Below are positions 1 to 9,926 of a DNA stretch of 51,661 nt, in pieces. The stretch comes from Acidithiobacillus sp. (GTDB taxonomy: Bacteria; Pseudomonadota; Gammaproteobacteria; Acidithiobacillales; Acidithiobacillaceae). The notes beneath the pieces were generated by a model. It saw nothing but the letters and a program-made list of their open reading frames with translations, was not told where the DNA came from and did not search any database. The position numbers and the translations under genes were made by a program. Within the stretch, counting starts at the first letter, position 1, and every line of letters begins with the position of its first letter. Location of the stretch: the NCBI GenBank assembly GCA_027365525.1, contig DAHXMJ010000001.1:1-51661 (forward strand). The letters run 5' to 3'.

Positions 1-321
<321 letters not shown>

Positions 322-597
322 CTAGCTCCTTGTTGATGTAGCCCCATGCCTGGAATCAGTGGCCAGAACAGCACATACTCCTAGCAGTACCAGCAGGAGA
401 CCATCCCTGACCGCCCACTCCCGAGTTTGGACAATATCCGCTAGGAAAGGGGCAAGGTCAAATCAGCCATCCAGATCAAAAAAATTCTTCCTTATGGGCC
501 ACCGGTAAAACTGGCCTTCCAAGGTTTCCACCAGCGGAGGAGGGAGCAGGTGGTTTCTCCGGTAGACCAGCAGAATCATCGAGCACAGAAACGGGTG

Positions 598-1128
598 CTA
601 CGTAGTGCTTTCCGGACTAGAGAGGCCAGTAGGCGGCAGTGCCCCCAGGTCCGGCAGGCCAAAATGCTGCAGGAATTCCGGTGTGGTGGTCCACAGTGCC
701 GGACGTCCAGGGCTGTCCCGGGTGCCAGCTGTTCCAATCCACTGGAGGTCCTGCAGCTGCTGCAGAATGCCCGAGCTTACACTCACGCCCCGCCAGTGCT
801 CGATTTCGGGACGGGTTACCGGCTGGTGATAGGCAATGACCGCCAGCGTTTCGAGGGCAGCGCGGCTGAGTGGCCGGGGTTTCTGGAGTTCCAGTGAAGC
901 CAGCAGTGCGCTGTGGCGGGCATGGATGCGGAGATGGCAGCCGGAATTCGTCCAGAGAACCTGCAGGGGACCATAGCCATACGCGCAGAGCTCTTCCAGC
1001 GCAGCTTCCCAGCGGACACCAGGATGAAATTCCGACAGAATCGATCCAAGACGGGAACGATCCACTGGAGCGCCAGCGGCAAGCAGAATGGCCAGAATGG
1101 CTTCCTGGATAGGAGACAGGTTCTGCAT
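598..1128 (-). CDS. scpB: Segregation and condensation protein B (ScpB)
   Basis: Kleisin-partner subunit that binds ScpA and SMC to compact and segregate the chromosome. About 176 residues with the two winged-helix domains of the family; the block ALETLAVIAYHQPVTRPEIE is the diagnostic ScpB signature, followed by VSSGILQQL and the GRPALWTTTPEFLQHFGL ending. I chose the ATG at 1128 (MQNLSPIQ) because it follows the scpA stop by 4 nt; an in-frame start at 1161 would overlap scpA. It is the last gene of the run trpS-scpA-scpB, so it is probably translated from the same transcript. Confidence 0.93.
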   Translation of the reverse strand: MQNLSPIQEAILAILLAAGAPVDRSRLGSILSEFHPGVRWEAALEELCAYGYGPLQVLWTNSGCHLRIHARHSALLASLELQKPRPLSRAALETLAVIAYHQPVTRPEIEHWRGVSVSSGILQQLQDLQWIGTAGTRDSPGRPALWTTTPEFLQHFGLPDLGALPPTGLSSPESTT

Positions 1129-1132
1129 GCCG

Positions 1133-1930
1133 CTAGTCGTGAGCAACCTCCCAGTTTCCATCCTCTCCGGGAAGGAGCCGGAGGGCCCGCTGGCGGATCA
1201 GTTCGAGGACAGCCAGCAGGGAAATCCCCAGGACCATCCGGTCTGGCCGGTCCGGCAGAAGCTCGAGAATGCCGAGGGGACGGCGGACGGACTGGCAGAG
1301 GGCCAGCAATTCCCCCATGCGCTGGCGCAGGCTGAAGGCCGGGCTGGCGATCTGGTGTCCAGCGGGAACGGCAGACCGGGGGCGGCGCCGGCCGAGGTCC
1401 TGCAGTATGGTCACCAGCATGGCCAAGTCTGTATTCGGGGGTGGATCGGCCATACGCTCGTGCGCGACCATACCGGGCAGCCAGAAGTCCCTACCGAGGC
1501 GCGGCAGGGCGTCCAATGCGCCGGCCTGGCCCTGGATTTCAGCCAGCAGCTCAAGACGGCGGGCCAGTTCCTCGCGGGGATCGACATCCACATCTCCGTT
1601 TTCAGGCGGGACCGGAAGCAGGATTCTGGCCTTGATCTCCGCCAGCCATGCGGCCATGAGAAGATAGTCTGAAGCAAGTTCGAGATTGCGGTGACGCGCC
1701 TCTTCCAGATAGGCCAGATACTGGCTGGTTACTTCCGCAACCGGAATGTTGCGGATATCCATGCGGTTGCGCCGGATAAGCCAGAGCAGCAGGTCCAGTG
1801 GACCTGAAAAGCGGTCCAGGAAGATTTCCAGGGCATCTGGAGGAACATAAAGCCCTTCGGGCAGATGCTCCAGCCGTTTTCCCTCAACCTGGATCCCGGG
1901 TTCCTCAGGGTTTCTGGGCTGCGGCTGCAT
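1133..1930 (-). CDS. scpA: Segregation and condensation protein A (ScpA)
   Basis: Kleisin subunit of the SMC-ScpAB condensin. About 265 residues, normal for the family. The FSGPLDLLLWLIRRNRMDI segment is the canonical ScpA N-terminal SMC-contact motif, followed by SQYLAYLEEA and the SDYLLMAAWLAEIKARILLP block. The C-terminal winged helix (VLGISLLAVLELIRQRALRL) closes the SMC head. The start at 1930 (MQPQPRN) overlaps the trpS 3' end by 26 nt; the frame is open further upstream, but that part lies wholly inside trpS and is not family-like. Confidence 0.93.
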   Translation of the reverse strand: MQPQPRNPEEPGIQVEGKRLEHLPEGLYVPPDALEIFLDRFSGPLDLLLWLIRRNRMDIRNIPVAEVTSQYLAYLEEARHRNLELASDYLLMAAWLAEIKARILLPVPPENGDVDVDPREELARRLELLAEIQGQAGALDALPRLGRDFWLPGMVAHERMADPPPNTDLAMLVTILQDLGRRRPRSAVPAGHQIASPAFSLRQRMGELLALCQSVRRPLGILELLPDRPDRMVLGISLLAVLELIRQRALRLLPGEDGNWEVAHD

Positions 1931-3119
1931 CAAGGCCAATGGCAGAGCGGACCTGCTCCATGGTTTCCTCCGCTTTCTGCCTGGCCCGCCTAGCTCCTTC
2001 CCAGGCAATTTCCCGCAGTTTCTCCGGCTGTCCGGCCCAGTATTCTGCCCGTTCCCGGATGGGAGCCTGGTCTTCCAGTACCAGGTCGGCCAAAGTGTTC
2101 TTGCAGTCCACGCACCCAATTCCTGCCGTGCTGCAGCCTTCCATGACCCAGGCCCGTGTTTCCGGTCCAGAATAAACCTGGTGGAAAGGCCATACCGGAC
2201 ATTTTTCCGGGTTTCCAGGATCATTTCGCCCGCTGCGCGCTGGATCGGTGGGCATGGTCAGCAGCTTTTTGCGCACATTTTCCGGCGGTTCCCGCAGGCC
2301 AATGGTATTGCCGTAGGATTTGCTCATTTTGCGCCCGTCAAGGCCTGGCATCCTGGCGGCATCCGCAAGCAGGGCCTCCGGCTCCCGGAGAATGCTGCGG
2401 CCCTTCCCTGCGAGATGGGCGAGAAGAAGCTCCCGGGTTTCGGCATCCAGTCCAGCCACCCTCCCAAGCAGAACCTGCGCTTCTTCCAGGGCCAGGAGGT
2501 CACCTTTTTCCTGGAAACGCTGCTGCAGCTTGCCATAGGCGCCGGTCATACGCTTGCCCAGCTGCGCGAGAACTGCCTCCAGCCGCGCGGCATCTGCCGG
2601 GGAACGGCCATAAAAGCTATTGAAACGCCGGGCCAGCTCCCTGCTGATCTCCAGGTGGGCAACCTGGTCCGCTCCTACTGGAACCTGTTCCGCACCGTAG
2701 AGCAGGATATCTGCTGTCATGAGCAGCGGATAGCCCAAAAAACCATATGTGGCGAGATCCCGCTCCCGAAGCTGTTCCTGCTGGTCCTTGAAGCTCGGTA
2801 CCCTTTCCAGCCAGGAAAGGGGTGTCATCATGCCCAGGAGCAGGGCCAGTTCCGCATGCTGGCTCACCCAGCTCTGGATGAAGAGAACCGACCTGTCGGG
2901 ATCAATGCCGGCCGCAAGCCACTCGGCCAACAGATCCCAAGAAAATCCCCCAGTACCCTCGGGATTCTCGTAGTGGGTAGTGAGAGCATGCCAGTCCGCG
3001 ACAAAATAGTAGCATTCGTGGGTATCCTGCAGCCGTACCCAGTTTTTGAGAACCCCGTGGTAATGTCCCAGGTGCAGCCGCCCTGTGGGCCGCATTCCCG
3101 AGACAATAGTGCTGCTCAT
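1905..3119 (-). CDS. trpS: Tryptophanyl-tRNA synthetase
   Basis: Class I aminoacyl-tRNA synthetase charging tRNA-Trp in the cytoplasm. The HIGH-like motif HLGHYHG lies near residue 17 and the KMSKSYGN signature near residue 263, both in place. At about 404 residues it is longer than the E. coli enzyme (about 334); the extra length is in the central and C-terminal parts. Its start overlaps the stop of the site-2 protease gene (ATGA), and its end overlaps scpA, so translation of this operon is coupled. Confidence 0.95.
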   Translation of the reverse strand: MSSTIVSGMRPTGRLHLGHYHGVLKNWVRLQDTHECYYFVADWHALTTHYENPEGTGGFSWDLLAEWLAAGIDPDRSVLFIQSWVSQHAELALLLGMMTPLSWLERVPSFKDQQEQLRERDLATYGFLGYPLLMTADILLYGAEQVPVGADQVAHLEISRELARRFNSFYGRSPADAARLEAVLAQLGKRMTGAYGKLQQRFQEKGDLLALEEAQVLLGRVAGLDAETRELLLAHLAGKGRSILREPEALLADAARMPGLDGRKMSKSYGNTIGLREPPENVRKKLLTMPTDPARSGRNDPGNPEKCPVWPFHQVYSGPETRAWVMEGCSTAGIGCVDCKNTLADLVLEDQAPIRERAEYWAGQPEKLREIAWEGARRARQKAEETMEQVRSAIGLDAAAAQKP

Positions 3120-3778
3120 ATCAGTCCTCCCAACTGCAGAAAAAAGTCGCGGATGAAGACAAAAGCCGGGCCGAGGATCCAGCCAAGCACTCCAGTAAAC
3201 AGCAGAACGATCAGAATGATAAAACCATACGGTTCAAGCCTGGCCAGCATGTCGCTCGCATTCGGGGGCAGAAGCCCTACTGCCACCCTTCCCCCATCCA
3301 GTGGCGGAATGGGGATAAGATTGAACAGGAAGAGAATGACATTGATGATAATGCCGGCTTGGCCCATGAGCACCATGGGCTGGGCAAAATAGGCGGACGC
3401 GCCCGGCAGGTGCGACCCCATCCACAGGATGCCCGTCCAGAACAGCGCCATCAGCAGGTTCGCCAGTGGGCCGGCCACGGCCACGAGCACCATGTCCCTT
3501 TTGGGATCCCGCAAACCCTCAAAATTGACCGGGACAGGCTTTGCATAGCCGAACAGGAAAGGGGAATGAAGCAGCAGGAGGACTGCTGGCAGCAGTACGG
3601 TCCCGAAAAGGTCAATGTGGCGCAGGGGATTGAGGGTCAGCCGCCCCATCAGCATGGCGGTGGGATCGCCACGCTTCCACGCTACCCAGCCGTGGGCCAC
3701 CTCATGCACCGTAATGGCAAAAAGGACCGGGAGCGCCCAAATCGCAAACTGGCGGAGAAAGCTGTCAATCTCTGGCAT
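3116..3778 (-). CDS. Site-2 protease family (M50) membrane metalloprotease
   Basis: Intramembrane zinc metalloprotease of the small S2P type. Visible features are HEVAHGW (HExxH zinc site) in the first membrane segment, the GPLANLLMAL turn, and NLIPIPPLDGGR, the third zinc ligand motif (NxxPxPxLDGG). About 220 residues with four to six hydrophobic segments, as usual for the short family often found next to trpS and scpAB. The start at 3778 (MPEIDSFL) is preferred over upstream starts, whose translation is charged and not membrane-like. The physiological substrate is unknown. Confidence 0.9.
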   Translation of the reverse strand: MPEIDSFLRQFAIWALPVLFAITVHEVAHGWVAWKRGDPTAMLMGRLTLNPLRHIDLFGTVLLPAVLLLLHSPFLFGYAKPVPVNFEGLRDPKRDMVLVAVAGPLANLLMALFWTGILWMGSHLPGASAYFAQPMVLMGQAGIIINVILFLFNLIPIPPLDGGRVAVGLLPPNASDMLARLEPYGFIILIVLLFTGVLGWILGPAFVFIRDFFLQLGGLI

Positions 3779-3810
3779 TGGCAGAGTATACCAGAGGCGT
3801 ACTGACCGAC

Positions 3811-4464
3811 CTAGAGTAAAATGCCGGTGTCTTCCAGTGGTTTCAGCGCTCCTGCACCCCGGCGGAGCACCTTGGGGGGCCAAACACAGAAGTCGAGTAT
3901 GGTCGAGCATTCCCGTCTCCCAGGACGGCCAAGCAGGACCAGATCTACGCGGTTGCCGGTCCGTTCGCAGATGTCATCCGGATCCACCAGTGGAAATTCC
4001 ATGCCCGGAAGCTGGAGTGTCGACCCCATGAGCGGTTCGCCAAGCCGCGCAAGCAGGGCCTGGCAGATGGGATCCCCAGGAATGCGCACACCAATGCTGC
4101 GCTTCTGGGGGCTGGAAAGCCGGCGGGGCACATCACGGGTCGCAGGCAGAACAAGAGTATAGGGTCCTGGAAGGAGGCGGCGGACAAGCCGGAAGGAGCG
4201 GTCGTCCAGCTTGGCATAGTCGGACAGTTGGGAAAGGCTGGAAAATATCAGCGAAAGGTCGTGCTGGACATCCAGCTGGCGGATAAGCCGCAGGCGCTCC
4301 TGGGCGGACCGCGCATCAATTCTGCACATGAGAGCATAACAGGTATCGGTTGGGCAGACCAGGAGCCCTCCCCGGTTCGCCATGTCTACAGCCTGGTCAA
4401 CAAGGCGCGCCTGGGGATTTTCTGGATGGATATGCAGGCAGCTGGCCACAGCCGGTAAATTCAC
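3811..4464 (-). CDS. YciO/Sua5/YrdC family protein (threonylcarbamoyl-AMP synthase-like)
   Basis: Family that makes L-threonylcarbamoyladenylate for the t6A tRNA modification; the YciO branch is a paralogue whose own activity is less certain. Typical blocks are HPENPQARLVDQAVDM at the start, GGLLVCPTDTCYAL (substrate-binding), the PGPYTLVLPAT motif and IGVRIPGDPICQALL. The best start is GTG at 4464, giving about 217 residues, close to E. coli YciO (206). The frame stays open for a further 159 codons upstream, but that sequence shows no family similarity. The start is therefore moderately certain and the family call strong. Confidence 0.87.
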   Translation of the reverse strand: MNLPAVASCLHIHPENPQARLVDQAVDMANRGGLLVCPTDTCYALMCRIDARSAQERLRLIRQLDVQHDLSLIFSSLSQLSDYAKLDDRSFRLVRRLLPGPYTLVLPATRDVPRRLSSPQKRSIGVRIPGDPICQALLARLGEPLMGSTLQLPGMEFPLVDPDDICERTGNRVDLVLLGRPGRRECSTILDFCVWPPKVLRRGAGALKPLEDTGILL

Positions 4465-4939
4465 CCTGTCGGAAGAAAGGCGGATGATACCGCAACCCGC
4501 GAGCCCGGGACCAGATGGCTGGATTTCCCACGGGCATGTTTCGCGCTGGCGGCGCAGCACCCCTGCTGTCCTCCACAGCACGTACAGTGCCACAGTCTCT
4601 CGGGAAAAAATCCGGCATCCGTGTGCTGCCAGTTTTCCTGGACCATGCCCTTTGGCTGTTCCCGGAAACTTTAGTTGCAGAGCCCCTTTCTGGGCGAAAT
4701 CCCTTGCTTCTATACTTTTGCGCAGTGACAGGAGTAGAGGAGTAGAAGCTCCTGCTGCAGGAACAGAATTTGGGCGTCTCCTGGAAAATGTCGTACAGTT
4801 GTCCCCTGAAACAAATTCCAGGTAGCCAATGCCCCTAGCGCCCAAGGCGGCACAACAACTTTGCCCGGGCCTGGCAGTAGGCCTGGAATATCGGCTACGT
4901 CCGGAAATTTCGGAAACACCAGGGAGGAAATTGGCAGGC
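4465..4939. other. Intergenic region between divergent yciO-like and ferritin-like genes
   Basis: Holds no gene I can recognise. Both strands have open frames here (the upstream extension of the YciO-like frame on minus and short frames on plus), but none reads like a protein family. It presumably contains the divergent promoters; a ribosome site AGGGAGGA at 4921-4928 serves the plus-strand gene. Confidence 0.5.
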
Positions 4940-5773
4940 ATGGCCCCCGTCGCCCATCATCTGCGGTGGTCCCTTGTGGACATCCCATATGACCACATCG
5001 AACCTGGCCGGATTGCAGGCAGCCAGGACTGGTTCTATCTTCTGGCCGGTGCCTCCTTTGTGGAAACACTCTCGGACCTTTATACCCGCAACCTGCGGGA
5101 ATATTACCGGCAGAATGCCACGGTCAGCGCCTGGCTCGGCGAGGAATGGGAGCTGGAGGAGCTCCAGCATGGGCGGGCCCTGCGGGAGTATGTGCTTCGC
5201 GTCTGGCCGGAATTTCGCTGGGATGAGGCCTATGCCCGTTTTGTGGAAGCCTATGCGCCTCTCTGCCGCTGTGACCTGCTTGGACCCACTCCTGCACTGG
5301 AAATGGCGTCGCGCTGCGTTGTAGAAACTGGAACATCAAGCTTCTACACCATGATCCAGCATGCCAGTCCCGAGCCTGTCCTCTCACAGCTGGCCGCACG
5401 CATCCGGTCAGACGAAGTGCACCATTACAAGTATTTTCTCAGGTTTTTCCGCGAGTACCAGAAAAAAGAGCGGGTTTCCCGCTGGAAGGTTCTACGGGAA
5501 CTGTGGCGCCGAGTGAGCGAGGCCGACCAGGAGGACAGCTATCTGGCTGTCAAGTGCGCCTATGAAACCAGCAACCCCGGACAGGAGTTTGGAAGTGGGG
5601 ATTTCAGCCATTTGCGGAAACGCATGTCCGGATGGGTCAGGAAACACTACCCATTCGAAATGGCAGTCAAAATGCTGCTAAAACCGGTTGCACTGCCGCC
5701 CCTCCTGAACCGGCTTATGCTGCCCTTGCTGACCAGGGGGGCGCGGCTGGTGGTTGCTGGCGGCCAGGACTGA
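4940..5773 (+). CDS. Ferritin-like diiron-carboxylate protein (acyl-ACP desaturase-like)
   Basis: About 277 residues with the metal-ligand pattern of the ferritin-like/acyl-ACP desaturase fold: EELQHG in the first half and VETGTSSFY then SDEVHHYKYF in the second (ExxH, E and DExxH). These suggest a di-iron centre and an oxidative or desaturating role; the substrate cannot be read. The ATG at 4940 (MAPVAHHL) follows AGGGAGGA at 4921-4928; an earlier in-frame start at 4829 lacks such a site. A C-terminal hydrophobic stretch (LPPLLNRLMLPLLTRGARLV) may touch the membrane. A sulfotransferase gene follows after 114 nt. Confidence 0.72.
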   Translation: MAPVAHHLRWSLVDIPYDHIEPGRIAGSQDWFYLLAGASFVETLSDLYTRNLREYYRQNATVSAWLGEEWELEELQHGRALREYVLRVWPEFRWDEAYARFVEAYAPLCRCDLLGPTPALEMASRCVVETGTSSFYTMIQHASPEPVLSQLAARIRSDEVHHYKYFLRFFREYQKKERVSRWKVLRELWRRVSEADQEDSYLAVKCAYETSNPGQEFGSGDFSHLRKRMSGWVRKHYPFEMAVKMLLKPVALPPLLNRLMLPLLTRGARLVVAGGQD

Positions 5774-5887
5774 TCCTTTGCAGAATCCGCCCCCAGCGGA
5801 CGTATTGATCTTTATTTTGTGCGCCAGGAGGAATTTTCCTGATGCCTTTTTGCCCCGTATTTCCGTAGAGACCATTAAGGAGGGGAT

Positions 5888-6523
5888 ATGGAACTGGAAG
5901 TCATTGGCGCCGGTCTTGGAAGAACCGGAACCCTTTCCCTAAAGCTCGCACTGGAGCACCTGGGCTTCGGCCCGTGCCACCATATGGAAGAAGTCATCCG
6001 GGATCCCTCGCGGCAGGTTCCCCTGTGGAACGCGGCCATTCGCGGTGAACCGGACTGGGAAGCAGTCTACAGTGGATATGCCTGTGCAGTTGACTGGCCT
6101 ACCGCCGCTTTCTGGAAAGAACTTGCCTCGGTGTATCCCGCGGCAAAATTTATCCTGACCATACGTGACCCGGAACAATGGCAGGAAAGTTTCTCGAAAA
6201 CCATCCTGCCCCTGATACAGACTACAGAACAGGCCCCCCCGGACGTTCGTCCCTTCCTCGAAATGGGAAAGGGAGCAGCGGCAAAATCAGGATTTCACGC
6301 GGACATGCACGGGGCTGAACTTCTCCAGGGATACCATGCGCACTGCCACACCGTAACCCAGGAAATTCCAGCACACCGGCTTCTTGCTCTGGATATCCGT
6401 CAGGGCTGGGAACCGCTCTGCGCTTTTCTGAAGATTCCTGAACCCGGGATTCCTTTTCCGAACAGCAACAGCCGGGACGAGTTCCTGAAAAATTTCGCTA
6501 ACCCGGCTGTTCATGGCCAGTAG
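5888..6523 (+). CDS. P-loop sulfotransferase family protein
   Basis: About 211 residues. The N-terminus GAGLGRTGTLSLKLALEHLG is the 5'-PSB loop of the sulfotransferase family that begins with VIGAGxGRTGT, and the middle TIRDPEQWQESF is the 3'-phosphate-binding block. It probably transfers sulfonate from PAPS to an unknown acceptor. The start is well supported by AGGAGGGG 5-8 nt before the ATG. It lies on the same strand as the diiron gene upstream and the channel gene downstream, but the gaps are wide, so an operon is not proven. Confidence 0.85.
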   Translation: MELEVIGAGLGRTGTLSLKLALEHLGFGPCHHMEEVIRDPSRQVPLWNAAIRGEPDWEAVYSGYACAVDWPTAAFWKELASVYPAAKFILTIRDPEQWQESFSKTILPLIQTTEQAPPDVRPFLEMGKGAAAKSGFHADMHGAELLQGYHAHCHTVTQEIPAHRLLALDIRQGWEPLCAFLKIPEPGIPFPNSNSRDEFLKNFANPAVHGQ

Positions 6524-6732
6524 ACCGGGGTGCTCGGAACAGCCTGCTCGCAGGAGACATCCCGTGGGATGCCCGATCGTGACGTAATGCGGAACTTTTC
6601 CGCAGGACAGCGGACAGAATCCTCCTCCAGATTACGGCAATGTCCCGTGCATCTCCCAAGGCCAGCGTGTCTCTCCCCGGGATTGCACCGGCAGGATATT
6701 CTCCTGCCGCCGGAAAACCGGAGAGCTGCCTG

Positions 6733-8991
6733 ATGGGCACCATCTGGAACCGTGCCCAGATTTTTCTGCTTCTGGTTCTGGAGCTTCTCAGCCTCTCCTG
6801 CAATGTCAGCGCTGCAAATGTGCGGACAGCGTTCACGGAAAACGCCGCCATCCTGAGAAACATCCATCAGCACCTGCAGGGCCCGCCCTCTACTTCCTAC
6901 CAGTTGAAACAGTGGTCTGCCAAAGTGAGGCACATAGTCCGGCAGTCGTCCGCCTGCATTCACGAGCAGGCGGATGTTCTTGGGAGTATCGGCCGATCGC
7001 TCCAGGCACTGGGCCAGCCGGTCCCGGGAGAACCCGGCAGCCTGACGGCGCTGCGCGATTCGCTGGCATCGCAGAAAAAGGCAGCCGATGCACGTTCTGC
7101 CACATGCCGGGTACTTCTCGCCTCCGGCAACCATCTACTGTCGGTTCTTCGGCGCAGGGAAGCCGTGCTGGATACCCGGAAGCTGCTCCAGAAAAATGTC
7201 GGGATACTCCGGCAGATGCAAAATTTTGCGGATCTCCCGCAGGCGTTCTGGAGCAGGGAAAACCTGTTTTGGCTATCTGTCCGTGGAACTCCCCTCCCCC
7301 AGAACCCCATATTCCTGCTGGCCTTTCTTCTAGGAGCGGCAACCTTTCTGGGGATACGGTTTCTCACCCCGGGAAAATGGCAAGCCAGCCGGATTCTGCC
7401 CCACCTGGCTGCCCTTCTGGTCGGCACTCTGGTGCTCTGGATAGATGGAGTCTGGTCTCAGCTGGTGACCCTCCTCCTGGCCATATGGATGGTCAACGCG
7501 CTGCTTTCCCTGGGTTTCCGGAGGCTCCTGCAGCGAATGGAAAATTCAGGCGGCCAGAAACCGGAACGGCTGCAACAGGTGCGCAGATCCAGAATTCCGT
7601 TCCAGCTACTGGCGTCCGCGGTGCTCTCCATCCAGATCTACCAATGGCTGGATCCTGAGGGAGCTTTGGCACTACTCCAGGGAGCTGTCGCCCTGCCAGT
7701 GTTTCTCCATTTGATCCTCGTCCCGGCAGTGCCCTGGCTAGTCTGGTTGATGGCTGTGGCCAGATCCCTGCCCAGACACCGTTTCCTTGAGCTGGTAGCT
7801 GTGGCCTGGGCGGTTGGGGTTCCAGGCCTTGACCTGGCCGGCTATGGCAATCTCGCGGACTACCTGTTCACCGGAGGAACGGTCACGCTCCTGGTCCTTC
7901 TGGCAGCGCAGTTTTCCAGCTGGATGATCCAGACTCTGGGCTACGGTGACACTGCCAGGAAGCCAGTACTGCTGGATGGCATCCTTCAGGGGTTTGGCCT
8001 TGCAGCAATGGAAGTGGTTCCCTGGCTGCACTGGATCCGGATTCTCTCCCATATGCTGGTCTGGCTGGCGGCCATCCTCATCCTGTTCATGGTCTGGGGG
8101 GTACCGCAAAGCTTTTTTCATCTGCTCTGGCAGGACATGGCCGGTGGCTACAGCATCGGAGGGTTCAGGATCCAGCCGGCCCGGTGGATCATTGCCCTGA
8201 CCCTCATGGTCGTCCTGGTCAACCTGAACAACTGGATTCAGAGCAGGCTGTCCAGCGATTCCTTTTTCCTTGCACACATGGATACCGGATCACGCCATTC
8301 AGTGCTGGCGATCCTGCGCTATCTCGGATTTGCCATCGCATTCATCGTGGCACTCTCCACCGCCGGGGTGGCGCTCCAGAATCTCGCAATTGTCGCTGGA
8401 GCTCTTTCGGTAGGGATTGGTTTCGGTCTCCAGAATATTGTCAACAATTTTGTTTCCGGAATCATTCTGCTGCTGGAAAGACCAATCCGCGTCGGGGACT
8501 GGATCCGGGTTGGGAGCGCAGAAGGGTATGTCCAGAGGTTGGGCATCCGCTATACCCTCATCCAGACCTTCGACCATACGGAGGTTTTTGTCCCCAATTC
8601 CGAACTCATTTCGGGACAGGTTACAAACTGGATGTATTCCAGCACGGTACTGCGGCTCATGATCCCTTTCAGGCTCGCACACTCTGCCGACATTGATGCG
8701 GTCCGGAACATCCTAGAAACAGTGGGGCAGCAGCACCCTGGAGTACTCAAGGACGATCCCCGTGGCCTCCCTCCCGCGGCACTGCTTCTGGATGTAACGG
8801 AAAACGCCCTGGTTTTTTACCTGCGGGTCTATATTCCGGACTGTAACAGCAGTTACAACGTGCAGACCGAGCTGCGCGCGATGGCCGTGGAAGCCCTGTT
8901 CCGGAAAGGCCTCCGCCTGGCCCACCAGCAGCAGGATGTCCATCTTTTTGGACAGGAGCAGTTCACAGCACCGGCAGACGGCGGGAAATGA
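6733..8991 (+). CDS. Mechanosensitive ion channel, MscS superfamily (large, MscK-like)
   Basis: About 752 residues. A signal peptide (IFLLLVLELLSLSCNVSA) is followed by a periplasmic, partly helical domain to about residue 190. Multiple membrane segments span about residues 190-530, and the MscS core comes at the end. The pore-lining and gate helix is recognisable as GALSVGIGFGLQNIVNNFVSG, followed by LLLERPIRVGDWIRVG and the IRYTLIQTFDHTEVFVPNSEL beta domain. It should act as an osmotic safety valve in the inner membrane. The start at 6733 is chosen because it opens the signal peptide; the in-frame sequence before it is not signal-like. The ribosome site is weak. Confidence 0.9.
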   Translation: MGTIWNRAQIFLLLVLELLSLSCNVSAANVRTAFTENAAILRNIHQHLQGPPSTSYQLKQWSAKVRHIVRQSSACIHEQADVLGSIGRSLQALGQPVPGEPGSLTALRDSLASQKKAADARSATCRVLLASGNHLLSVLRRREAVLDTRKLLQKNVGILRQMQNFADLPQAFWSRENLFWLSVRGTPLPQNPIFLLAFLLGAATFLGIRFLTPGKWQASRILPHLAALLVGTLVLWIDGVWSQLVTLLLAIWMVNALLSLGFRRLLQRMENSGGQKPERLQQVRRSRIPFQLLASAVLSIQIYQWLDPEGALALLQGAVALPVFLHLILVPAVPWLVWLMAVARSLPRHRFLELVAVAWAVGVPGLDLAGYGNLADYLFTGGTVTLLVLLAAQFSSWMIQTLGYGDTARKPVLLDGILQGFGLAAMEVVPWLHWIRILSHMLVWLAAILILFMVWGVPQSFFHLLWQDMAGGYSIGGFRIQPARWIIALTLMVVLVNLNNWIQSRLSSDSFFLAHMDTGSRHSVLAILRYLGFAIAFIVALSTAGVALQNLAIVAGALSVGIGFGLQNIVNNFVSGIILLLERPIRVGDWIRVGSAEGYVQRLGIRYTLIQTFDHTEVFVPNSELISGQVTNWMYSSTVLRLMIPFRLAHSADIDAVRNILETVGQQHPGVLKDDPRGLPPAALLLDVTENALVFYLRVYIPDCNSSYNVQTELRAMAVEALFRKGLRLAHQQQDVHLFGQEQFTAPADGGK

Positions 8992-9199
8992 CCGGAAAGG
9001 GTTCCGACTTTCTTTACCGTATTCCAGAATGCCACTGGTTTTCCCTGATGAACCCGGGATCCCTACACTACAGGACACCCATTTCTGGCCTCCTTTTGTG
9101 CCAGACAGCCCTGCCCCGGGAAAATGGCCACCATCCTTTCTGCCAGTTCCCGGAGAGTTCCGGGACTATAGGGATTCCTGTCGCAGTAGATGACTGCTC

Positions 9200-9628
9200 T
9201 TAGGCACCCATAATCAGGGTGAAGACCTGGCGGAGCAGTATCAGCTCCGCCATCGGCAGGCCTCGCAACTCGCTGATGGGCTTAAAAACACCGCCATGGT
9301 GAGCAACCGCATCGTGTGGTGCCTCAAATGTCGTGAAGCGGGCCAAGTGGACCTGAACCGAAGTAGTGTCAGCAGACAGCCAGGCCTGGAAAGCATCATC
9401 CAGTACCACTTGGCTGGAATCCATGCCCAATTTCTCTAACGCTGCTTGCAGTACTTCTGCAGGCAAGTCACCAGTCCCTGTTGGTGCCGCGCACATCTGG
9501 GCGTTTTCCGGGAGTGGTGCTGGCAACAGCACTGTGCTGTTGATGCGAACGAAGCGCAAGTCGGTACTGTAACTGTCGAAGTGACAGAGGATCAGGCGAT
9601 TGCGCTCAAGGAGATCGTTTGTGGGCAT
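9200..9628 (-). CDS. Hypothetical protein downstream of proB
   Basis: About 142 residues, soluble, acidic, with no signal peptide or membrane segment. I do not recognise the family. The last quarter (HHGGVFKPISELRGLPMAEL) is faintly like the end of NUDIX-type domains, but no NUDIX box is visible, so no function is assigned. It lies on the same strand as proB, 298 nt downstream of it, and could have its own promoter. Reading-frame length and composition make it a plausible gene. Confidence 0.5.
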   Translation of the reverse strand: MPTNDLLERNRLILCHFDSYSTDLRFVRINSTVLLPAPLPENAQMCAAPTGTGDLPAEVLQAALEKLGMDSSQVVLDDAFQAWLSADTTSVQVHLARFTTFEAPHDAVAHHGGVFKPISELRGLPMAELILLRQVFTLIMGA

Positions 9629-9926
9629 TGGGCTGTTCCTGTTTCAATCAGAGCGTGGGGTAGCCAATGGCAATTGACAGAGTGGTTCCATCTCTGCCAA
9701 ATCGGCCACAATGATGTCACTTTTGGCACCGGACCCACGATATGGGGGCAGGTCAGAACCATTCGGGCATGGATCAGCAGGAGCGTCTTCTGGCTTCAGG
9801 CGCCGGGACTTCACTCCCAGCGCTCCCGTCCCCAAAATCTATGGAGAAAAATTCGGATGCGGTGCACCATTGGCTGGAACTGGACCAACCCCCAGCGTGA
9901 CAGGACAGTCAGGTCGGGATGCTGAT

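Noticed and set aside
550-897. Plus-strand open frames opposite scpB and scpA
   Set aside because: They are the antisense of clear family members and have no family-like sequence or ribosome site.
4465-4941. Possible long N-terminal extension of the YciO-like protein
   Set aside because: 159 extra codons with no hydrophobic, signal or domain character; the family starts close to HPENPQAR, so the GTG at 4464 is preferred.
9644-9835. Minus-strand 63-codon frame between proB and the unknown gene
   Set aside because: Short, no recognisable sequence and no good ribosome site.
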